A DNA stretch of 64,000 bases from JBFGFX01 sp965232455. Lineage in GTDB: Bacteria; Pseudomonadota; Gammaproteobacteria; Steroidobacterales; Woeseiaceae. The stretch's first letter is position 1, and the number at the start of each line of letters is the position of its first letter. Of the stretch, positions 51,776-59,700 are shown in pieces. The DNA is taken from positions 186,001 to 250,000 of the forward strand of contig OZ246981.1 in assembly GCA_965232455.1 (NCBI GenBank), in the 5' to 3' direction. A program made the position numbers and the translations under genes. Below the pieces are notes generated by a model. That model saw nothing but the letters and a program-made list of their open reading frames with translations, was not told where the DNA came from and did no database searches.

Positions 51776-53587
51776 ATGAACCCGATCGTGAAACGTGTTA
51801 CCGAGCGTATCGTCGAGCGCAGCTCGGCAACAAGAACGGCGTATCTCAAGCAGATCAATCGGGCAAGACACGATGGTCCGACGCGCAAGGGGCTGTCGTG
51901 CAGCAATCTTGCGCACGGCATCGCCGCGTTCGACAGCGGCATCAAGAAGTCGCTGGCGACCAAGGAGATCGCCAATCTCGCCATCGTCTCCGCCTACAAC
52001 GAGATGTTGAGCGCCCATCAGCCGTTCGAGACTTATCCCGCTCTGATCAAGAAGACGGCGGCCGAACACGGCGCCGTCGCGCAGTTCGCCGGTGGCGTGC
52101 CGGCCATGTGTGACGGCGTCACACAGGGACAGGACGGCATGGACCTGTCGCTGTTCAGCCGCGACGTCATTGCGCTCTCCACCGCCGTGGCGCTGTCGCA
52201 CAACATGTTCGACGCCGTCATTTGTCTGGGCGTCTGTGACAAGATCGTTCCGGGGTTGTTGATCGGCGCGCTGTCGTTCGGTCATCTACCGTGTATTTTC
52301 GCGCCGGCGGGACCGATGGTGTCGGGTCTGTCGAACAAGGAAAAAGCGCGTACCCGCGAGGATTACGCGGCGGGGCGTTGCAGTCGTGACGAACTGCTGG
52401 CCGTGGAATCCGCGGCCTATCACTCGCCCGGCACCTGCACGTTTTACGGCACCGCCAACAGCAATCAGATGTTAATGGAAGTGATGGGCCTGCAGCTGCC
52501 GGGCGGCTCGTTCGTCAATCCGAACACCGATTTGCGGGATGCGCTGACCGGGGAAGCCGTGCGCCGCGTTTTGAAAATCAGCAGTCTCGAAGACGGGTAT
52601 TTACCGCTCGGTGAGGTAGTCGACGAAAAGGCTGTCGTCAATGGAATCGTGGGGCTCCTGGCGACCGGAGGTTCAACGAATCTCACACTCCACCTGGTTG
52701 CGATCGCCGCCGCCGCGGGCATCAAAATCGACTGGAGCGATTTCTCCGAGCTTTCCCAGGCGGTTCCATTGCTGGCGCGGGTCTATCCGAACGGCACGGC
52801 CGACGTGAATCATTTTCACGCGGCGGGCGGGCTCGGTTTTGTCATCGGTCAGCTGCTCGATGCAGGAATACTCCACGAGGAGGTCAATACCGTGTGCGGG
52901 AAAGGACTGTCGACGTTCCGTACCGAACCGTTCCTGAGCGAGGACAATCGAATTCACTGGAAGCCGGCGCGGAGCGAGCCGCTCGACCGCGACGTCCTGC
53001 GGCCGGTCGATGATCCGTTTGACTCCGAGGGTGGCTTGAAGCTGGTCGAGGGAAACCTGGGCAGAGCCGTCGTCAAGGTATCCGCGGTAGCGGAGGAACA
53101 CTATCGGATCCGCGCGCCGGCGCGCGTATTCACTTCCCAGGCGGCATTCAAGCAGGCATTCAACGACGGTGAATTGGAGCGGGACATGATTGCTGTCGTG
53201 CCTTTTCAGGGGGCGCGTGCGAACGGCATGCCCGAGTTGCACAAACTCACTCCTTACCTCGGCGTGTTGCAGAACCGGGGCCACAAGGTCGCGCTGCTGA
53301 CCGACGGCCGCATGTCCGGCGCATCGGGCAAGGTCCTGGCTGCAATCCAGACAACCCCCGAAGCCATCGACGGCGGCATCATCGGCAAAATCCGCGACGG
53401 CGACACCGTCCATATCGACGCCAATGCCGGCACGATGTCGGTCGAGGGAGCGGACGTCGAAGCTCGTCCGGTGAGGGAGGTTGATCTCTCGGACAATCAT
53501 CATGGCATGGGCCGTGAGCTTTTTGCGGCGTTTCGCAGGAGCGTCGACTCCGCCGAGAAGGGCGCGAGCATCTTCGGCCGGATCTAG
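51776..53587 (+). CDS. edd: 6-phosphogluconate dehydratase
   Basis: 603 residues with GGAGGA upstream. ILVD/EDD family: VPAMCDGVTQGQDGMDLSLF, AVICLGVCDKIVPGLLIGAL and GTCTFYGTANSNQMLMEVMG carry the cysteines of the 4Fe-4S cluster, and LTDGRMSGASGKVLAAIQ is the C-terminal motif. It makes KDPG, the ligand that relieves HexR. The TAG stop is inside the dispersed repeat at 53585-53600. The KDPG aldolase gene eda is not in this operon. Confidence 0.96.
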   Translation: MNPIVKRVTERIVERSSATRTAYLKQINRARHDGPTRKGLSCSNLAHGIAAFDSGIKKSLATKEIANLAIVSAYNEMLSAHQPFETYPALIKKTAAEHGAVAQFAGGVPAMCDGVTQGQDGMDLSLFSRDVIALSTAVALSHNMFDAVICLGVCDKIVPGLLIGALSFGHLPCIFAPAGPMVSGLSNKEKARTREDYAAGRCSRDELLAVESAAYHSPGTCTFYGTANSNQMLMEVMGLQLPGGSFVNPNTDLRDALTGEAVRRVLKISSLEDGYLPLGEVVDEKAVVNGIVGLLATGGSTNLTLHLVAIAAAAGIKIDWSDFSELSQAVPLLARVYPNGTADVNHFHAAGGLGFVIGQLLDAGILHEEVNTVCGKGLSTFRTEPFLSEDNRIHWKPARSEPLDRDVLRPVDDPFDSEGGLKLVEGNLGRAVVKVSAVAEEHYRIRAPARVFTSQAAFKQAFNDGELERDMIAVVPFQGARANGMPELHKLTPYLGVLQNRGHKVALLTDGRMSGASGKVLAAIQTTPEAIDGGIIGKIRDGDTVHIDANAGTMSVEGADVEARPVREVDLSDNHHGMGRELFAAFRRSVDSAEKGASIFGRI

Positions 53588-53600
53588 GGCCTGTTAACGC
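53585..53600 (+). repeat. Short dispersed repeat TAGGGCCTGTTAACGC, copy 3
   Basis: Begins with the edd stop codon. GGCCTGTTAACGC is shared exactly with copy 4 at 63302-63314. Confidence 0.5.
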
Positions 53601-53690
53601 ATGGGCACCAGCCGGTTCTTCTCCGTGTCGGCGGTGGCGCCGATCTCGCTGCCGGGGAAGCGCGACGGCTCGCGCGGGATGCAGCAACGC
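53594..53690 (-). pseudogene. Possible 3' gene fragment of very high GC at third positions
   Basis: In the 146-base gap between edd and glk, the minus strand reads CCIPREPSRFPGSEIGATAD then TEKNRLVPMR and stops at a TAA that lies inside the short repeat. Of the last 26 codons 25 end in G or C, far more than in the flanking genes, as if this were the tail of a transferred gene. There is no start codon of its own with support, and I do not recognise the protein. Confidence 0.3.
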
Positions 53691-53733
53691 TGACCTTGTG
53701 AGAGCATTAGGCCGGGTTCTCCGGGGGACGTGA

Positions 53734-54738
53734 ATGACAAAGCCGTGTCTGTTGGTTGGTGACATCGGGGGCACAAACGCGCGTTTTGCGCTCGCGGATC
53801 CAGGCGCTCCCGGGTTCACCGATGCGACGACGCTCCACTGCGCGGACTTCGCGACCGCGGACATGGCGATCCGGGCCTACCTCGAGTCGGTTCAGGCAAC
53901 CGCGCCGGACGTCATCTGTCTCGCCGCGGCGGGGCCGATTGTCAATGATGCGGTGCGTTTTACGAACAGTCACTGGTCGCTGGACCTCTCCGATCTCCGG
54001 GAGACGTTCGCGACTCCGAACGTGCAGCTGTTGAACGACTTCGAGTCTATCGCCTACTCCATTCCCTTCCTGAAACGTGCGGACTGTCTGCCGATAGGGC
54101 GGCCGCCCGGGAGGGATCTCGACAGCGGCGACTTCACGGTCGGCGTCATCGGTCCGGGCACCGGACTCGGCGCCGTTGGGTTGATACGCCGTGACGGCGG
54201 AATTTTCCCGATCGTCGGTGAGGCCGGCCACGTCGGGTTCGCGCCCGAAACACAGATTCAGATCGATGTCCTCTCGGTTCTCCGTGAGCGATTCGACCGT
54301 GTGTCTGCGGAGCGACTGGTATCCGGGCCCGGGATCGAAAACATCTACTGGGCGTTGACGCGGGTTCACGGTGACAAGAGTCCGCCGCTGACGGCCGCGC
54401 AGATCTTCGAGAAAGGCGGCGATAACAGTGATCTCCGCGCGGCCGAAACGGTGCAGTTCTTTTTTGAAACTCTCGGCCAGGTAGCGGGTAACCTCGCGCT
54501 GACCCTCGGTGCGTGGGACGGCATCTACATTGCCGGCGGCATCGCGAAACGGTATCCGGACACGATCGTGAACAGCCGCTTTCGTTCCGGGTTCGAGAGC
54601 AAGGGCCGTCATCGCAGTCTGTTGGAGGCGACGCCGACCCAGCTGGTGACACTCGCGGAACCCGGTTTGCTTGGCGTGAGTTACTGCGCGTTCAAGCTTT
54701 TCCGCGGCGGCAAGGAGGTGGATGCCCGGGAAGACTGA
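53734..54738 (+). CDS. glk: Glucokinase
   Basis: 334 residues. LLVGDIGGTNARFALADPGA is the ATP phosphate-1 loop of the Glk group, LLNDFESIAYSIPFLKRADC holds the catalytic Asp region, VGVIGPGTGLGAVGLIRR and FPIVGEAGHVGFAPETQIQ the glucose-binding motifs. It feeds glucose 6-phosphate to Zwf and closes the glucose-to-KDPG operon. Confidence 0.94.
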   Translation: MTKPCLLVGDIGGTNARFALADPGAPGFTDATTLHCADFATADMAIRAYLESVQATAPDVICLAAAGPIVNDAVRFTNSHWSLDLSDLRETFATPNVQLLNDFESIAYSIPFLKRADCLPIGRPPGRDLDSGDFTVGVIGPGTGLGAVGLIRRDGGIFPIVGEAGHVGFAPETQIQIDVLSVLRERFDRVSAERLVSGPGIENIYWALTRVHGDKSPPLTAAQIFEKGGDNSDLRAAETVQFFFETLGQVAGNLALTLGAWDGIYIAGGIAKRYPDTIVNSRFRSGFESKGRHRSLLEATPTQLVTLAEPGLLGVSYCAFKLFRGGKEVDARED

Positions 54739-54764
54739 AAGCCCGGTCTCGTAAGCGTTCGTTC

Positions 54765-55703
54765 GTGGACTACCTCGCACTCATCGTCGGATTGATCATC
54801 CTGTGGCTAGGCACCGATCTGGCCATCAGCGGGGCAACGTCCATCGCCCGCAATCTGAAACTGTCCGAGTTCGTCATCGGCATAGCCGTGCTTTCGGTAG
54901 GCAGCGATTTACCCGAGCTGACCATCGCAATTGACGCCGGGATTCGCAATCTCGACGGCGAGAACATGTCGGGTGTCGTCACCGGCAGCGCGATCGGCAG
55001 TTCGCTCGGTCAGATCGGCCTCGTGCTCGGGATCGCCGGTCTGATCGGGGTGCTGACCGTGCCTCGCCACGTCGTCTTGCAGCATGGCGGGGTCATGCTC
55101 GGATCGGTGCTGGTACTGGCGATGCTCGGCTACGACGGAGCGATCACCCGTGCCGAAGGGGGCGCGCTGCTGGCGATTTATGCCATCTATTTCGTGCTGT
55201 TACTGACCGACCGGCACAGCTATGAATCGATTGAAGACGGGCAAACCGTGATGCCCATGGTCAAAGCCGTGCCAATGGTGATCATCGGCATGACGGCCGT
55301 GGTCTTCGGCGCCGAGCTGACCGTAAAATCCGTGGTCAGCCTCGCATACATGCTGCAGATCGACCAGACCGTCATCGCCGTGGTCATCGTGGGGATCGGC
55401 ACCAGCCTGCCGGAGCTGTCCATCTCGGTCAGCGCAATGCTGAAGAAGCGCAGCAAGCTGTCCGCCGGTAACCTCATCGGCAGCAACATTTTCGATACGC
55501 TCGTGCCGATCGGTGCGGCCGCCATCATATCCGGTCTGGATTTCGCGCCGGGCATGCTGCGATTCGACCTGCCGTTCCTGTTCGTGATATCGGCGGTCGC
55601 CCTTTGCGCCTTTGTTCGACGGCGCGGTCTTCAGAAGACGCAGGCGCTGCTGCTGCTGGGTCTGTATATTGCGTACGTGACTATCACGCTCGTCCGTGCG
55701 TGA
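54765..55703 (+). CDS. Calcium/sodium (or cation/proton) exchanger, CaCA family
   Basis: About 312 residues, GTG start at 54765 chosen because the first membrane helix begins right after (ALIVGLIILWLGTDLAISGA); the RBS is weak. Two inverted-repeat Na_Ca_ex domains: alpha-1 motif VLSVGSDLPELTIAIDAGIR and alpha-2 motif GIGTSLPELSISVSAMLKKR, each with the ion-binding Glu, plus AGNLIGSNIFDTLVPIGAAA. About ten membrane helices. The family is YrbG/ChaA-related exchangers in the inner membrane. Confidence 0.88.
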   Translation: MDYLALIVGLIILWLGTDLAISGATSIARNLKLSEFVIGIAVLSVGSDLPELTIAIDAGIRNLDGENMSGVVTGSAIGSSLGQIGLVLGIAGLIGVLTVPRHVVLQHGGVMLGSVLVLAMLGYDGAITRAEGGALLAIYAIYFVLLLTDRHSYESIEDGQTVMPMVKAVPMVIIGMTAVVFGAELTVKSVVSLAYMLQIDQTVIAVVIVGIGTSLPELSISVSAMLKKRSKLSAGNLIGSNIFDTLVPIGAAAIISGLDFAPGMLRFDLPFLFVISAVALCAFVRRRGLQKTQALLLLGLYIAYVTITLVRA

Positions 55704-55737
55704 TTGAGAATCGTGCAAAACCTGGGAATGTGGGCCG

Positions 55738-56601
55738 GTGAGGGTGGATGCAGAAAAGAACGCGCGCGTGCTGCGCGTTATTCTCCTGGAAGGACTGGCC
55801 AATGTTCTCGTGCTGGCATTGAAGTCGGTCGTCGGGTTCACGACCGGATCGATGGCCATTCTTGCGGACGCGGTTCATTCGCTCGCGGACGTCGCCAACA
55901 ACGTCATCGCCTGGATTGTCATGCGCGCCTCCCATCGGCCGGCGGATCGCGAGCATCCCTATGGTCATCAGAAGTTCGAGATGCTCGCGGTGTTCGTGCT
56001 GGCGGTGCTGCTGTCCGTTATTGCCCTGGAGATTGCGATCCAGGCCGTGCTGCGGGATAGCGAGCCGCCGGATATCTCGACCTGGGGTCTGGTCGTCATG
56101 GGCGCCGTTTTGTTTGTCAACGTTGCGCTGGCCGGCTGGGAACGCCACTGGGCAAAAAAGCTGGATTCCAGCATCCTGTCGGCGGACGCGAGCCACACGT
56201 TCTCCGACGTTTTGACGACCGTTGTCGTGATCGCGGGTTGGCAGCTGTCGGTGCGAGGTTACCCCTGGCTCGATACGGTCTGTGCACTTGCCGTCTCGGC
56301 GATGATCTTTTATCTGGCGTTCGGGCTCTTCAAGAACGTGGTGCCTGTACTGGTTGACGAAATCGCCATCGAGCCGGAGCGCCTGACGGACGCCATCGGC
56401 AATATACCCGGCGTGGTCCAGGTGCCGCGCGTCCGCTCCCGATGGATCGGCCCGGACCGGGCGGTGGACGTCGTCGTCACCGTTGAGCCGTCGATGTCGA
56501 CCGTGCAATCGCACGATATCGCCGACGCCGTGGAAGCATTGCTCGAGTCGGAGTTCGACGTCAAAGACATCACCGTGCATATAGAGCCGGAAGAGGCCTA
56601 A
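55738..56601 (+). CDS. Cation diffusion facilitator (CDF) metal exporter
   Basis: 287 residues from GTG. Six membrane helices and the paired metal sites GSMAILADAVHSLADVANNV (H47/D51) and SILSADASHTFSDVLTTVVV (HxxxD), as in Zn/Fe/Mn exporters of the FieF type; a cytoplasmic ferredoxin-like C-terminal domain follows (IPGVVQVPRVRSRWIGPDRA, VDVVVTVEP). It probably exports a divalent metal in exchange for protons. It lies 34 bases after the exchanger gene, likely co-transcribed. Confidence 0.88.
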   Translation: MRVDAEKNARVLRVILLEGLANVLVLALKSVVGFTTGSMAILADAVHSLADVANNVIAWIVMRASHRPADREHPYGHQKFEMLAVFVLAVLLSVIALEIAIQAVLRDSEPPDISTWGLVVMGAVLFVNVALAGWERHWAKKLDSSILSADASHTFSDVLTTVVVIAGWQLSVRGYPWLDTVCALAVSAMIFYLAFGLFKNVVPVLVDEIAIEPERLTDAIGNIPGVVQVPRVRSRWIGPDRAVDVVVTVEPSMSTVQSHDIADAVEALLESEFDVKDITVHIEPEEA

Positions 56602-56641
56602 GCAATTCCCCTGCTGCGCCCGTGGTGCCTGCGGCCCGGGC

Positions 56642-56683
56642 GCCTGACAGCATCCGCCGCAAACACGGCCGGTGCTGTCAGGC
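56642..56683. terminator. Hairpin between the converging CDF and protease genes
   Basis: GCCTGACAGCA and TGCTGTCAGGC form a perfect 11-bp stem around a 20-base loop in the 119-base gap between the two gene ends. It lacks a T-run but its position fits a two-way terminator. Confidence 0.5.
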
Positions 56684-56720
56684 AAACCCGGGGCGGGCGG
56701 GCGACCCGGTTTGCCGGCGC

Positions 56721-59700
56721 TCAGTTGACGCCCGTTATCTCGATGTCGTCGATCGCCATGTCGCCGCGGAAGTTACCGGCGGCCACCGCTCTGTAACGAA
56801 CTCGAATTGGCCCGCTGAAACTGCCCAGATCCACGGTCGCCTGCGCATAGGCCGCCGAACTGCTGCTTTGCTGCTGTCCGCTGATCGTCCAGACTCCCTC
56901 GGTCCATACGCCGCCGCTTTCTACGTCGACGTTGAGCGTGCCCATGTTCGAGCCGTACATGTGATAAAAGAACGTCAAGGTTCGCGCGGCGCCATTGATT
57001 GTCGGTCCGAGCAGTATCGCCGTATCGCCGGCGTTGAACGCCCCCCCGCTTTCGGACGTTTCCAGATACATATACCAGGAGCTGCCGTTGTTGCCGCCGT
57101 TGGGTCCCGTGTTGTTGGACGGTGTTCCTCCGGAGTCCCGCGTCCAGTCCTCGTTGTCGCCGGTTGTGACGTTGGCCCAGTTGCCCTGCCCATTCTCGAA
57201 GCTTTCCGCTTCGAGCACTACCGGCGTGCTGCCGGCATCAAGCACCGTGATCTCGACATCGTCGCTCGCGCTCAATGCGGTATCGCTGCCCGTCAGGCGT
57301 AACAAATACGTTCCCGCGGCGGGGAAGCTCGCGGTCGTGACAGCGGCCGACGCATCGCCGAAGCTCACGGTTCCGGGTCCCGTTACCTGGGTCCAGATGC
57401 TGGTGACGGGTGCCGCGGCGGGCAGGCCGTCGTCGCTGACGCTGCCGTTCAACGTTGCGGTTTCCGGCAAGATCACGGTTTGATCGGCGCCGGCGTTCAC
57501 CATCGGCGCCTGATTGACCGGCGGACCCAGGATACCGGTAATCTCGATATCGTCGATCGCCATGTCGCCGCGGAAATCGCCGGCAGCAACGCCGCGGAAA
57601 CGCACGCGGATCGGGCCGCTGAAGCTGTTCAGATCCACCGTCGCTTGTAAATAGGCGGCGGAGCTGCCGCTTTGCTGCTGACCGCTGACGCTCCAGACGC
57701 TTTCGATCCAGACGCCGCCGCTTTCCACGTCGACGTTTAGCGTGCCCATGTCGGAGCCGTACATGTGATAGAAGAACGTCAATACACGACTGCTGCCGTT
57801 TACAATCGGACCTTCCAGGATTGCCGAATCGCCGGCATTGAATGCGCCCTGGTTGTTGGAGGTTTCCAGGTACATATACCAGGTGCTGCCGGCATTGCCG
57901 TCATTGGGACCGGTATTGTTGGACGGCGTGCCACCGGAGTCCCGCGTCCAGTCCTCGTTGTCGCCGGTCGTCACGTTGGCCCAATTGCCCTGGCCGCTCT
58001 CGAAGCCTTCCGCTTCGAGCACCACGGGCGTGCTGCCGGGCTCGAGGACGGTTACTTCAATGTCGTCGCTGGCACTGAGTTCGGTATCGCTCGCAGTAAG
58101 GCGTAACACGTAGGTGCCGGCTACGGGGAAGCTCGCCGTCGTGTTGACCGAGGACGCGTTGCCGAAGCCGACGGTTCCGGGCCCCGATACCTGGCTCCAC
58201 GTGCTGTTGACCGGTGCCCCGGCAGGCAGACCGTCGTCGCTGACGCTGCCGCTGAGCGACGACGCGTCGGGCAGGATCACGGTTTGATCGGCGCCCGCGT
58301 CGACGACCGGCGCCTGATTGACCGGCGGCCCGAGGATGCCCGAGATTTCGATGTCGTCGATGGCCATGTCGCCACGGAAGTCGCCGGCGGCGACCGCGCG
58401 GAAACGCACGCGGATTACGCCGGAGAAACCGTTCAGGTCGACGGTCGCCTGGCTGTAGGCCGCCGAGTTGGAGCTTTGTTGCTGGCCGCTGATGCTCCAT
58501 ACACCGTCCGTCCAAACACCGCCGCTTTGCACGTCGACGTTCAAGGTTCCCATGTTAGAGCCGTACATGTGATAGAAAAAGCTCAGGCTTCGGTTGTTGC
58601 CCGAAGCGATGTCGGGCCCCTCCAGGATGGCCGTGTCACCGGCGTTGAACGCGCCCTGGTTGTTGGAGGTTTCCAGATACATGTACCAGGTGCTCCCGGC
58701 GTTGCCGCTGTCGGGCCCGGTGTTGTTGGACGGCGTGCCGCCGGAGTCGCGTGTCCAGTCTTCATCGTCGCCCGCGGTCACGTTCAGCCAGTTCCCCTGA
58801 CCGGACTCGAAGTCCTGTGCTTCGAGCACGACCGGCGCGGCAACGGCCGTGACCGTAAGTTCGTCGCTGCTGGACGCTGCACCGTCGTTCGCCGTCAGGC
58901 GGAGCACGTAACTGCCTTCAACCGGCAGCGTGACGTCGGTCACCGCGGAGGCGGCGTTGCCGAAGCTCGCGGTGTCCGGCCCGGACACCTGGCTCCAGCC
59001 GACGGTCACCGCCCCGGGCGGGTTGGGCCGCCCGTCATCGCTGACCGATCCGTTGAGCGTCAGCGCCACTCCGACGACGGCATTCTGGTCGGATCCGGCG
59101 TTGACGCTCGGCGGCGCGTTGGGCGGTTCCGGGTTCACCGTGATCGTCACGTCGTCGCTGTTGCTCAAGGCGGTGTCGTTCGCGGTCAGACGCAGAACGT
59201 AGGTGCCGTCGGTCGAAAAACTCGCTGTCGTATCGATCGCTGCGGCGTTACCGAAAGCGACGCTGCCGGGTCCGGAAACCTGGCTCCAGCTCGTCGTTAC
59301 GTTTGCGCCCAGGGGCAAACCGTCGTCGCTGACCGTGCCGTCCAGGCTCGCGGTGGCCGGCAGGACAATCGTCTGGTTGCTGCCGGCATTGACGACCGGC
59401 GCCTGATTCGCGGGCGGCGGGTCTACCGTGATCGTGACGTCGTCGCTGCTGCTCAGCTCGGTATCGCTCGCGGTGATTCTAAGCACGTAGGTACCGGGAG
59501 CCGAAAAAGCGGCGGTCGTGTTAACCGCCGCGGCGTTGCCGAAGGTCACACCGCCGGGGCCGGAGACGACCGACCAGTTCGTGCTCACGGTCGATCCGCT
59601 GGGCAGGCCGTCGTCGGATACGCTGGCCATCAGATTGGCCGATGCCGGCAGCTGAATGGTCTGGTTTGCGCCTGCATCGACAACCGGCGCCTGATTGACG

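Noticed and set aside
56721..57000. C-terminal autotransporter or sorting domain on the protease
   Set aside because: The protein ends directly after the third MAM-like unit (DDIEITGVN); no barrel, GlyGly-CTERM or PEP-CTERM pattern is present.
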